Shown here one piece after another: positions 19,716-29,684 of a DNA stretch of 64,000 nucleotides (within the stretch, counting starts at the first letter, position 1; each line of letters opens with the position of its first letter). The DNA lies in assembly GCA_963930755.1 (NCBI GenBank), contig OZ005734.1, positions 12,856,650-12,920,649 on the forward strand, written 5' to 3'. Made by a program: the position numbers and the translations under genes. The notes below the pieces were generated by a model. It was given only the letters and a program-made list of their open reading frames with translations, was not told the DNA's origin and did not search any database. This stretch comes from Eudasyphora cyanicolor (lineage: Eukaryota; Arthropoda; Insecta; Diptera; Muscidae).

Positions 19716-21235
19716 TCCGGGTTTACTTTAACATATAGAAAACTATAATTTATTTGTACTGTTTTTACGTAATTCATCCTGGTAAAATTATTTTATTTAA
19801 ATACCCAGATATTTATGGACAAATAGTTTAATTTCAGACAGTTCAATTGAAAGAACCCTGTACAACAGTGTGGTTTCGGGTATAAAAATGTTATCATTTC
19901 ATCAAGATTCATTGAAAAATTTGTTCAGAGTTCGGATATTCGCCAAAGACTAAACGAATCGTATGTTGTCCTTCTGCTTCAAAGAGTTATGTATAATTTT
20001 TTTAAATTTTTTTGTTATTTTAAATTTGCCTTACATTATTCATAAGCAAAAAGGGCTAAGGCAATTTGTTGCTACACGTCAGCTTTCATTTCTCTACCTA
20101 AGGCTCTTTAAAACATTAATCCCCTAATTCCTTTTTTTAAGAATTTAAGATTTCTGACTTGGAACTTTTTGGTACTTATGTTTGTGGTTTACATATGTAG
20201 GTATGTGTGTGTGCTTTAATATTTCATTTTTACGACACACACACACAGTTTAATTGTTATATGAGTACAACTGTCGTCACCGGAAATAAGGCATAAAGAT
20301 ATTCCCCAACCGTTGTGTGTGTGTGTGTGTTGGCAATATTATCTGGGTAAGTGTTTGTATGTTGACTACGAGTGTGTGTGTGTGCCTGCACACGTGTTTG
20401 AATTTTCGTAAGTATGATTCTGTGAATGAGGTGCTTTCTTCATCTCTCCCTGCTTTCTCTCTCTCTCTTTCTCTGTGTTTTATTTTTTGCGAGTTTTTCG
20501 GTTGTTCTTGAATGGTTGTTTGGTTGGTTCATTCGTTTGCTTCGGTTCGTTCGGTTGGCTGATATTCTGTGCAAGTGGCGCAAATGTGTAAACAATAAAA
20601 TATTGTTTACAATGTTTTTAACACTCTCTTCATGCTCGTCGCACTCTTCCCGTGGTTGAGTTGAGATGAGTTGAGTTGAGCTGAGCGGGGCCGCCATTGT
20701 TTTGAGTTGTTTGCATTTTGTTGCCATTGTCATCCTTTCAGACTTTTTTGAGTTTTTAATTTTTTTCTCTCTCATGCCTGCAGTTGATCCGTGGCGTAAG
20801 CAATTTCTTTGTGTATGCTTGTGTAGTGTGTGCTGACACACATCCACACCCCAAATTACACAAATGGGCTACTCGTGTGAAAAGGTAGTGCCAGTCGAAG
20901 CAAAAAAAATTCTGTGAATTCAATGTTGTAGTAGTAGAGTAGTACCTGAATTCAGCTGAGGCTGATGTGTAATGGAATTTATGTTAATACAGGACCTTAG
21001 GAGGAAACATCTTAAGTTATTACGAATCCTTTAGGCAGCTGGCTTCTGCATAATTCGTAATAATTACACAAGTTTTTTTTTGTTTGTTATAAGTTATGTT
21101 ATCAGGAAGGAAAGAAAGGTATTTAGATTATTCTCCAAACAATGTTTTAATTGGAAATCATCAAGAGCAGGAAATACAGAAAATTGCTAAGAAAGTTTTG
21201 AAATTGTTTTCTTGTATTTTAACTATTTGTGGGAA
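19716..21235. other. Unassigned noncoding stretch with GT and CT microsatellites
   Basis: No gene is supported. Microsatellites include (GT)n at 20313-20330 and 20371-20382, CTCTCTCTCTTTCTCT near 20456, and GAGTTGAGATGAGTTGAGTTG near 20657. The ORFs 20426-20659 and 20440-20847 are low-complexity products of these tracts. The sequence around 20500-20850 is less AT-rich and could be regulatory DNA, but no specific site can be named. Confidence 0.45.
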
Positions 21236-22404
21236 AACAAGTAAGAAAGTTCAGTCGGGTAAACCGACTTATGAATCCCCTCACCTTCAGTTCCAAAATA
21301 ATATTCGTAAAATTTTTTTTGTGTTAAATAAATTATTATCAATTTATATTCCATTCCATTCCATTCCGGTATTAAAGTTAAAAGCTGTTTACATTTGGGA
21401 CAAAATGATCCATTTGTGTGGGTCACTTTTCTGTGGACTCTAGATACTATAAAGCAATTACACCGTACACAATTTCAAGTATGTATTTATATTCTCTGGT
21501 GTTGAAGTTAAAATCTGTTTACTTTGGGTACAAAATGGTCTATTTGTGTGGGAGAACCAAAAGGGGGGGTGCCAATAGCGCCCACTTTTCTTTGGACTCT
21601 AGGTGCTATAAAAGCATTACACTGTACAAAATGTCAAGTATTTATATGCACTTGTATTAAAGTTAAAAGCTGTTTACTTTTGGTGTAAAATGGTCCATTT
21701 GTGTTGGAGGTACCAAAATTGGCGTGTCAATAATGACCATTCTTCACTGTATTTTCGGTACTATTAAACCACTAAACTGTACAAAATTGCAAGTCTTTGT
21801 ATGTACTGGTAATAAAGTAATAAGCTTTTAACTTTTGGTTCAAAATTTTCCATTTGTGTGGGAGGTACCAAAAGGGGCGTGGCAAATTCGCCCATTTTTC
21901 TCGAGGTAATAGTGACTAATTAACTAATACTATATGTAGAATTTCGGAGGACTCAAAAAAGTATAATAGAAGTTATTAACTAATCAATATTCTACTAAAT
22001 GTTAACCCTTTGTGGGGGAGGTACTAGAAGGAGTGGACCAATATGGCCCATCTTCGAACTAAGCCGGAGATAGAAGAAAATATTACCACTTACCAAATTT
22101 GAAGTCAATCGGGCGGTATCAACGCGCTCCTTTTGATACCTCCCACACAAAATGGCCAAATCATACCAAAATTGAATAGATCATAACTTTAATATACGAG
22201 TGCATATAAAAGCTTACAATTCGATACAGTGCAATATATTTGAAGTATCTACTGTTTAGAGAAAAATAGGAATATTTGTTAAACCCCCTCTGGTACCTCC
22301 CATACAAATTTACAGACTAATTTGTGTTTATTTTATATTACAGTACTCGAAAAAGAGAGGGTATACCTTAGTCCGTTTACCCCACTGAAACTTTATTACT
22401 TGTT
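21236..22404. repeat. Family A foldback element, tail-to-tail form
   Basis: Begins AACAAGTAAGAAAGTTCAGT with CGGGTAAACCGAC and ends with the inverse (GTTTACC, CTTTATTACTTGTT). Inside, the left part has tandem ~150-bp units in one direction (GGTATTAAAGTTAAAAGCTG, GGGAGGTACCAAAAGGGG, CACTGTACAAAAT). After a short central block (CTTCGAACTAAGCCGGAG) the right part carries the inverse units (CTCCCACACAAAATGG). The TATACCCTC heads that should meet in the middle are deleted. No coding capacity; the superfamily is not identified and no target duplication is clear. Confidence 0.8.
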
Positions 22405-23065
22405 ATATGTAGTGATGTGTTACACGGTGAACTCCAAAAAGAATTTCGAGCCCAGCTCTTAGAATAATAGATTTTGGGTAAAAACTAAAATATTCCGTTT
22501 TTGGGGATTTTCGAATTTATTTTGGGAGTTGTAGGATTTCAAAAAAAATAATTGAAATGTATAATTTTTTAAATATTTGATGGATTTATATATTCTCCGT
22601 CTACCTTTGAAAACATTTTTTTTAAATTTCCTTTCCTACGAATCTGAACTTTTAGATCTGGATACGAGTATATATACCGATTCCTTTCTCGTTATATTTT
22701 GTGGATAGACAACAAATTGATAAAAAAAATAATTCCATTAGATATACTCGTACCTGACGATACGAAAGTTATAGCATTTGAATTTATAAATTTTTTTGTA
22801 TTTTTTGCCATTTTTGTATTTTTGAGCAGTGGCAAAAGTTAAACGAGCGCCAGCTGAACGTAACTTCTCTAATACCTTTTCTAAAAATATGTCATGTTGT
22901 GTGGAAATCGATTAACTGGTTAAGAAACGGTTGACTATTTCCTTTTTTAACGATTTCTGCTGAAGTAAAATATGTGTGCGTGTGCGGACATGTGTGCGTA
23001 TAATTAACGTAGACGATCGATGAAATGTGAAGTATTCGCTACAATCTATTCTCTTATATATGAAC
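22405..23065. other. AT-rich stretch
   Basis: No gene or recognisable repeat. It holds long A/T runs and a short ORF on the minus strand that merely overlaps the adjoining MITE. Confidence 0.4.
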
Positions 23066-23484
23066 CAGGGATGTAACGAATATTCGCATTCGCATATGCG
23101 AAAGCGAATTATTCGCATAATTTGTAACTTTCGCATTCGCAAAAACCGTCTTTGGAATAATTTGCTTTCGCTTTCGCATAAATATATTTCAGTATTAGCT
23201 TCCATTTGTTAGAAGTGTTATATCTTCTTATCCGCTTTACTAATACCAATGAAAACCTCTGCTACTTCTCTTCAGAAAATATGTTTGTCCTTGTGGTAAC
23301 AGGAGGTGAAAATATGGAAAACATTCTCAATACTTAAATATCATGGAAAAGTATCGATTCAGGGTCCTTAATTTTGTTGGTACTAAAGGATCAAACTATT
23401 ATTCGCATTCGCTTTCGCAAGAAATATATTTCAATATTCGCCTTCGCATTCGCTTTCGCTAAAGTCACTTTCGTTACATCCCTA
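23066..23484. mobile_element. hAT-type MITE, second copy
   Basis: Termini CAGGGATGTAACGAA and TTCGTTACATCCCTA are flanked by a perfect 8-bp duplication ATATGAAC (23058-23065, 23485-23492). It is 419 bp and collinear with the copy at 300-734, including the internal AAGTGTTATATCTTCTTA and ACTAAAGG(G/A)TCAAACTATTA blocks. A palindromic CGCATATGCG lies near the left end. The perfect duplication fixes the ends. Confidence 0.93.
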
Positions 23485-23492
23485 ATATGAAC

Positions 23493-24943
23493 TTAATAAT
23501 AATTTCAAGGAAATATTTATTCCTCGTTCCGTAGTCTTACCCATGGAATGTACCTTCTAAGGTATTCTATAAATTTTTTGTTAGTTTATAAAAATTCGCT
23601 TCCAAAGAAGCCTAACTAAAAGTTACATTAAGAAAAAAAAACTTATAATATTTTAAATAAATACATTTTTTAAGTGGAGCAAAATAACAAATTGAAATAA
23701 AAGTTAAAGTTCTTCACTTTCAGTTTTTGTTGCTTATTTCGTTTTGGTGCATACAAGAACGATGGAACAAACGAACGAACGAATCGAAGAACTCTTGTTA
23801 AAACTTTATTTATTCCACGGAGGGTAACGAGATTCTTGCTTGTCGAGTTGGTTTCCTCTTCCGTGCCATGCAATTTCAAGGGATTGGATGACATTGTGCA
23901 GAGTTTGGCCAACGAGAGAGGGGAGGGGTGGCGGCAGCGGCAACGGCAATGGGAGCAGAAACAAAAGAGAAGTTGCAAAACTAGCAGTAGGAGCACCAGA
24001 AGGGAGAAACGGTAGAACTGTAGAATGAACAAAACAAAAACATGTTTGCTAATTTCACAACTTCCGTTAACACATCGTGTCACATATTTATTTCATGCCT
24101 TCCGTCTCTCGGTGTGTGTGTGTCCGTGTAGATATATGCGTGCGTGTCTCGGTGTGTATACCACATTTGTTCCTTTAAATTCCTTCCTGGGGAAAATAGA
24201 AAGAACAAAATATATATTCTGTGCAGAAAAAACAATATAGTTTTTCAAGTTAACGTAACATGTTGTGGCATTTTTATGATTTCTTTACGCTTTCAAGTGC
24301 AGAAGAGACCCATGAAAATATTTACACAGGATGTACAAATTCAAATTCCCAACAGTTTTTAAGTTTTCTAGAATTCAAGAATTCAAATATGCAACCATGC
24401 TAAGCTGTGCGAAATGTAGCAGATCAAGTTTAATAGTTTTAACGGTGGGTTTCCGCATTGAATTTCCTTAACTGTATCTTTCCATAGATCAAAAAAATAG
24501 TTTTAGATTTTAACCTCAGCAAATTGACATTTAAAATAAATGGGTTTTACCTTTGTATTTTTTTAATATTGATCTGTTTGTGCCATTTTATCATTGTTTT
24601 ATGGTAAAATTTCGTTTGGCTATTTGCACATGCAATTATTATCATTTAATTAAAACTAAAAATATACACTGTTGGCCCTTTCACATCACAAAATATATGA
24701 TTTGACACAAAAGTTCTCACCAGTACAGTTCCGGTTCGAGTATATGTAGAGGTGATGAGAAAGCCGTGAAGAACAACTGGCCACAACATTTTTCAAATTT
24801 CGTGCAAGCTCCACAAAATCGAAAGTGAACCTTAACAATAAAATGCATTTCATTAAAGTAATTGCGATATAACAGCAATGTTTCGTGAGAAACAAAATGC
24901 AACATTTTATAAATGTCCATTAGAGTTTCTCAACTTATGTATA
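23493..24943. other. Unassigned noncoding stretch
   Basis: No gene is supported. The section 23690-24180 is less AT-rich with GGCGGCAGCGGCAACGGCA and GTGTGTGTGTCC tracts and frames open on both strands by chance. The ORFs lack recognisable domains. The rest is AT-rich. Confidence 0.45.
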
Positions 24944-25520
24944 CATACACCGGACTATGGTACATGATATTGTGAATTTGTATATTTGTTTTTTTTTTGT
25001 GAAACGATTTAGCCGTTATCGATCGTCTTTCTGTTCTCTTATTCATATAAATGGGATTTTATATGAAGTGAGTCAATTTTGAAAAGCGATGTGTTCTGAT
25101 CGGGATGAACTTGCACCACCTATTTGATTGTAGTTATGACAGAAAATTTCAACTAGATCGGTAAAGGACTGTTCCAAGTTGCAGTGTGTTAAATTTTGGT
25201 CAAAAGGTCATTTTTTCTTATCCATATGCGAGTAATTAATTACCTATTGTGTTAAGAAAATGTTGCCTAAAGAATTTTCAATATATTCGCAAAAATATTT
25301 TTTTTTTGCGAAATTAAACCTTTTTTGTCATTTTTGTCAACACCACATGTTTTTTATATTTATATTATATTTGCTCAAACGAAAGCTTAGGATATTTACT
25401 TTGAAAGCTTTGTGGTTTGTTTAACTATCAAAATAAAGATAAACATCTAAAAAAAAATGGAGATCGAACCTCATATTTTAGCATAACTCGAGAACCTAGT
25501 ACCTAATAAACAGGTATGTA
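24944..25520 (+). repeat. Family B variant copy
   Basis: Starts with a decayed family B head (TACACCGGACTATGGTACAT). It then shares with 52290-52480 the blocks AAAATTTCAACTAGATCGGTA, AGGACTGT and GTCAAA(A/C)GG(T/C)C, and TAATTA(C)CTTATTGTATTAAGAAA-like text. No coding content. Confidence 0.55.
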
Positions 25521-25559
25521 GAATGGCTGGATTTTGTAAAACTTTCCTGAACTAATTCG

Positions 25560-25745
25560 GATAAATATTCGTTTGTCTCGAGAACTAGAGCTAATTCAAA
25601 AAAACTAAAATTGTAAGCTAAGAAACTGTATTATCTCATATATCCAAAATAGCCAGCGATACGCCGTGCCGCAAAAAAAATGTTGACCAGGGTAGTCAGG
25701 TAGCCATAAAGTCCCTGAAAACTGTATTGCTGATTTCAAAAACTG
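25560..25745 (-). repeat. Fragment related to the foldback element at 46450-47140
   Basis: The run GAGAACTAGAGCTAATTCAAA, AAACTGTATTATCT and then ATAGCCAGCGATACGCCGTG with CCGCAAAAAAAA parallels 47035-47140 closely. It is probably one end of the same inverted-repeat family. Confidence 0.6.
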
Positions 25746-25799
25746 CCCTCGACTTTCACGGGCAATAGATCAATAAATACTTCCAAGACATTGCCGTGT

Positions 25800-26279
25800 A
25801 TCGAATTGTAAGTGTTTATGTACACTGGCATCAAGATTATTAGCCACACAATGTGGTATGATCGGACCATTTTATGTGCGAGGTACCAAAAGGGGCGTGG
25901 CAATACTGTACATTTCATACCGGACTGAAGAAGGTACTATACAAAAATGACACTGCACAAAATGTCAATATTTATTAAAGTTATAAGAAGTTTAATTTTG
26001 TACAAAACGGTCCCTTTGCGTGCTATATAAATATTTCACTAAATTTTAACTTTTTGTGAGGTAGGTGGGCCAATATGGCCCATATTTGAACTTAGCCTGA
26101 GATAGAAAAAAATGTTATCAATCCGTTGCTCCTTTCAGAGTTATCGCTCCAACCATATTGACAGACAGACATATACTCGTATGCAGATAGACGGACGGAC
26201 AGACTGTGGGACGGACATTGCTCAAATGACTTGAAATGTCTTAAAACGGATTTCAGCCGAACATACTTAGTGTCTTAGG
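25800..26279 (-). repeat. Family A copy, part 1 (interrupted)
   Basis: Family A blocks run in inverse orientation: GGTACCAAAAGGGGCGTGGC, TTGTGAGGTAGGTGGGCC, CTTAGCCTGAGATAG, the short ACAGACAGAC remnant, and GCCGAACATACTTAG. The copy stops at GTCTTAGGT and continues at 28268 after 1.99 kb of inserted sequence. Confidence 0.75.
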
Positions 26280-26704
26280 TGGCCTTTGGAAGCTCAGTGG
26301 TTAGTGCATTAGACTTGGATTCCGAAGGTGCTGGGTTCGATTCCCAGCCAGAGCACTGGCAAAATTTGACATCAATATTTAATTTTTTCATCATAATTCG
26401 AGTTTCTGCAGCCAAAAATAACTAACCAGACTCACTACCTCTACAACAACATCTGTTCGCCAAAGTCAACAGGGAAGCTAACAATATGAGGACTATTTAC
26501 CAAAATGCAGCGAGAATAGAAACGGCAAAACTCAAATAACATCCATTCCCTGAAATGTTAATAAACATCCGGACAACACTGAGTACAAACGAAAAATCAA
26601 CAAAAGGTTCCCGCGATAATCTGATATATGCCAGAGCGAAGTCTGTAATAGAAATCGACTTAAGGATTATCAACTCAGGGTCTCCAAGCTGCTACAACAA
26701 CAAC
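26280..26704 (+). mobile_element. tRNA-derived SINE-like insertion
   Basis: A tRNA-like head has an A-box-like AGCTCAGTGG (26291-26300) and a perfect B box GGTTCGATTCC (26334-26344). The anticodon stem is mismatched and the acceptor arms do not pair, so this is not a functional tRNA gene. The unit ends with a (CAA)n-type tail, CTGCTACAACAACAACAA. It is flanked by GTCTTAGGT on the left and GTCTAGGT on the right, a probable degenerate target duplication. The 350-bp body is not recognised. Confidence 0.6.
26334..26344 (+). promoter_or_regulatory. B box of the SINE-like unit
   Basis: GGTTCGATTCC matches the RNA polymerase III B-box consensus. It lies 34 bp after the A-box-like segment, which is tRNA-like spacing. 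Confidence 0.7.
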
Positions 26705-26803
26705 AAGGGTCTAGGTTTAGGTTAGAATTGAAGCCGTATTTTATTTTACAAGCTCGCATAGGACAGCTTAGGTCCCTAGTGTTACCACGGGCTGAAATGC
26801 CCT

Positions 26804-26995
26804 TCATCGAAACCAAGCTGTTTGATATACAAATTTATCGATAGCACGAATATTGGTATTGGAAAGATCTGTTAGGCTGCCTAGAAAGGCCGACCCCAGT
26901 AGGTCCAGTCGTCGTTTACTCAAAGCGGGACAGTCGCATAGCAATTGTTCAATGCTCTCCACAGCTTCTACAGAAGTCATTGGAGTTATTACCAA
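26804..26995 (-). pseudogene. LINE copy B C-terminal Cys/His segment
   Basis: The reading SIEQLLCDCPALSKRRLDLL completes a CRSCG...H..C.C knuckle whose first half (DFCRSCGEH) is encoded in the adjoining frame at 26949-26975. A small frameshift separates the halves. Such C-terminal knuckles are common in LINE ORF2 proteins and probably bind nucleic acid. Confidence 0.7.
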
Positions 26996-27620
26996 ATCTT
27001 CTGGCGTGTTCGCTGATCAGGCAGTGTCCCGTCAGAACTGATGCTAACGTAGATAATCTTTTCGTTTCCAGTGCGAGGAGATATTTTGATCTTCTCAGGT
27101 CATACCTTGGCCAGATTTGTCTAGCTACCCTGCAGGTGCCGATTTCTGTCCATCTTTCGTTGGACCACCTGATTGCCTCTTGCCTAAGCCAAAGCTTGCA
27201 CGTGGATATTGGCGCACCAATATATGCAAATTCATCGAGAATTTGTAATGTCGTCCCTTTCCTAGCAAGTTCATCGGCTTTGCAGTTCCCCGGGATATCC
27301 CTATGCCGAGGCACCCATATGAGGTGTACGAGTATATTAAACTGCTCAACCATCTCGTTAAGAGATCTGCGGCAGTCGAGGGCTGTTTGTGAATTTAGGG
27401 ATGTTGCCTCCAGAGAATTGATGGCAGCCCGGCTGTCCGAGTAAATGACAACGCCAGTGTTGGTTACTATGTTGCGACTCTGCCACTTGGCGACTTTCCA
27501 TATTGCCATTATTTCGGCTTGATAGACACTGCAGGTATATGGTAGTCTGTGAGCTATATCCCAACTAAGTTCTTCAGAGTGTATCCAAACTAAGTTCTTC
27601 ACAGTGTACTCCGAAGGCAA
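26949..27620 (-). pseudogene. LINE copy B RNase H domain
   Basis: A 223-codon open frame. Near residue 33 is SVYQAEIMAI with the catalytic Glu. Near residue 57 is VVIYSDSRAAINSLEA with a catalytic Asp. Near residue 100 is LIWVPRHRDIPGNCKADELA with the histidine and the last acidic residue, matching RNase H domains of LINEs. The N-terminal strand with the first Asp is missing or in another frame. It continues as ASVLTGHCLISEHARR. This is the longest reasonably intact coding block in the window, but it is not a complete gene. Confidence 0.88.
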
Positions 27621-27782
27621 ACTTTTTCACCAAGCTTCGCTTTGGTTGCAACTTCTCTCGCCACAATATAAATCGGCAGTATATGGAGTAGGGCTTGGGT
27701 CGATGTAGTCCTTAAGGCTCCGCTTATGCTCAGGCAGGCTGTTCTCTGAACCTTTGCTAGTAGGTTGGTGATGGTTAGTTTG

Positions 27783-28241
27783 TCAGTTGCCGTCCACCAT
27801 ACCACAATGCCGTATAACAGTATTGGACGAACTACTGCTATATATAGGAGAGAGGCACCACCGCGACCCTACAGCCTTTTTGCAGGAATATAAGGCGACG
27901 TTGGCCTTCCTTACACGTTCCAAAACGTTAAGTCTAAATAACAGTTTTCTATCTAGAATTATTCCTAAAAATTTTGCACTTTCATAAAAGACTAGATCTG
28001 TTCCATTTATCCGAGGTGGAGGGTCCACATGTGGGACTTTATTCATCCTAGTAAAGAGAACCAATTCTGTCTTGTTTGGGTTTACGCCCAAACCGCTGCT
28101 TCTGGCCCATCTAGCCAACTTTTTCAGAACCACCTGTATGATGTCTCTGAGGACGTTTAAGAATTTGCCATTCACTGCGATTGCCAGGTCGTCCGCATAT
28201 GCCACGGCCTTGCAGCCACAACAACAGTGACAGCGCCGCAA
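27783..28241 (-). pseudogene. LINE copy B reverse transcriptase, C-terminal part
   Basis: The frame opens with GCKAVAYADDLAIAVNGK, containing the RT active-site YADD. It continues with ARSSGLGVNPNKTELVLFTR and then KFLGIILDRKLLF and NVLERVRKANVALYSCKKAV, the thumb region. The fingers and first catalytic Asp are absent because the element is 5'-truncated at 28267. Catalytic residues seen are intact, but the domain is incomplete. Confidence 0.9.
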
Positions 28242-28267
28242 TTACTGCATCTGAGTGAATGTTGTTA

Positions 28268-28352
28268 AAGGGTCTAAGGTCTCGCCCTCGATGTGTTACC
28301 CGTATAAAATGATATATACCCTCCTCCACTAAAGTGAGGGTATAAGAAACTT
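28268..28352 (-). repeat. Family A copy, part 2 (head end)
   Basis: Resumes the interrupted copy with GGGTCTAAGGTCTC, CTCGATGTGTTACCC and AAATGATATATACCCTCC, ending in the palindromic head CTCCACTAAAGTGAGGG. The wording matches 43125-43208. Confidence 0.75.
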
Positions 28353-28490
28353 TTTTACGTTTGATCCACAAAATAATAACCCTTAGAAGGGAGTGTTATC
28401 AACTTCACGCCCAAAACCTTAATGGCACAGCGCCCATTTTTGGACAAACAGAAATTTGTTATATTGTTCACAGGCCTACAGAAGTGTATT

Positions 28491-29486
28491 GGGTAATTCC
28501 AAAATAAAACGACCCAAAAATTACAATTTAAATATTTGACCCTTTCGATTTCAATGAAATTTTACACGCATATACTAGAAGACCATGCAGACTTGCGACT
28601 TTTTACCGATCGTCTAAATTCATAACGGTTTTGTTTTTATAGGGTGCCCAAATTGGTCACCTACAACATTAGCCTTTTTGAAGTTTACCTAACTTTTAAA
28701 CGGAATATCCGATTGGAATGATATAAGTACCATTTGAAAGGATTTAACATCCTCTCTCTCTACTAAGCAAATCAAAAGGACGAAAATTACCTTAATCCTT
28801 GATTATCCTGAAAAGCCCATCTTCATTTTTTTCGTTTTATTTGTAAAAATTTTAGCATGGCTCCTCCATGGGTTAAAAAAATATGAATAAATTACTGTCC
28901 GTCCGTCTGCCGGTTCGAGTGAATGGTGCTAGCGATAACTGAGAAAAGGAGTGACCGAATGATTTACAATTTCGTACGTTATAATATTTTATTCAAACCC
29001 AGTTTATTGTGATACCTCTACCACAAATGATTAAAATTTTGTGACATGTTAAAGCTTTGATAATTTCTATACTACTCATGGGTATCCTATAAAATTGCAT
29101 ACATAGTAATCATTTTACTGTCTCTATAACTGAACAAAAATGGGCGAAAATGCCACGCCCATATTTGTACCTCCCACACAAATGGTTAAAATTTTGTGAC
29201 ATGTTTTTACTTTAAAATTGCATACACAGTTAATAAAAAAATTTAATTACTTAACTCATAATACTTAGAGTGGAGCTGATATTCCGTTCAAAAGTTATGT
29301 AGACTTTAAAAAGGCAAAACTTGTAAGAAAATGTTGTAGGTGACCAACTTGGGCACTCAATAAAATCAATGGACAATCGGTAAAAAGTTGTACGTCTGCA
29401 TGGTCTTCTGGTATACACGTGTAAAATTTCATTGAAATCTAAATCCATAAATATTTGGAGTGGGTCGGTTTCTTTTGGAATTACCC
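28491..29486. mobile_element. DNA transposon with about 210-bp terminal inverted repeats
   Basis: The left arm starts GGGTAATTCCAAAA and the right arm ends TTTTGGAATTACCC. The arms match inversely for about 210 bp, with shared text such as TTTCAATGAAATTTTACACG, AGAAGACCATGCAGAC and TTGGTCACCTACAACATT. They are flanked by TATT on both sides (28487-28490, 29487-29490). The middle holds family A material and no transposase. Long arms and a 4-bp duplication rule out typical Tc1/mariner, but I cannot place the superfamily. Divergence between the arms is moderate. Confidence 0.82.
28895..29235 (+). repeat. Family A fragment inside the long-TIR element
   Basis: Contains TGTCCGTCCGTCTGCCGG, GATAACTGAGAAAAGGAGTGA, then CTTTGATAATTTCTATACTAC and CACGCCCATATTTGTACCTC with CCACACAAATGG. 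These are in family A order but decayed. It forms most of the core between the two long arms. Confidence 0.65.
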
Positions 29487-29644
29487 TATTGTGAAACCAA
29501 AGATATTTAACAGCGACCTCTATATGGGGACTGTATCAAAACGTAGACCGTTATTGTAAATTGTACAGAATTTTAGTGGCTTAGATTAATATATATTTAA
29601 AAGATACCTTTGTAGAAGAGCTGTATCGAAACGTGTATGAATAT

Positions 29645-29684
29645 TAGGTTAGGTTAAGAATGGCAGACAGTAGAACAGATACTA
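29645..29684 (-). mobile_element. LINE 3'-end fragment
   Basis: TTAGGTTAGGTTAAGAATGG with CAGACAGTAGAAC parallels the LINE 3' end at 14144. The mariner starts directly after it. Sequence 29491-29644 is AT-rich and unassigned. Confidence 0.55.

Larger units (their letters stand above)
26712..28267 (-). mobile_element. LINE, copy B (RT, RNase H and C-terminal zinc-knuckle region)
   Basis: A 5'-truncated non-LTR retrotransposon on the minus strand. In coding order it has the RT end with AYADDLA, a linker, RNase H, and a C-terminal Cys-rich segment. It finishes at TAACCTAAACC near 26715. RNase H after RT points to the I/LOA-type groups rather than Jockey or R1. Several frameshifts break it. It sits inside a family A copy: GTCTAGGT on the left and GGTCTAAGGT on the right resemble the SINE target site, so both insertions hit nearly the same spot. 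Confidence 0.88.

Noticed and set aside
20426..20847. Signal-peptide-like ORF on plus strand and basic ORF on minus strand
   Set aside because: Both come from CTCTCT and TTGAG low-complexity tracts.
21236..22404. Assigning family A to a named superfamily from its AACAAGTAAG ends
   Set aside because: Flanks after CTTACTTGTT differ between copies and no consistent target duplication was found, so the class is left open.
26281..26356. Functional tRNA gene
   Set aside because: A and B boxes are present, but the anticodon stem has mismatches and the acceptor arms do not pair. It reads as a SINE head.
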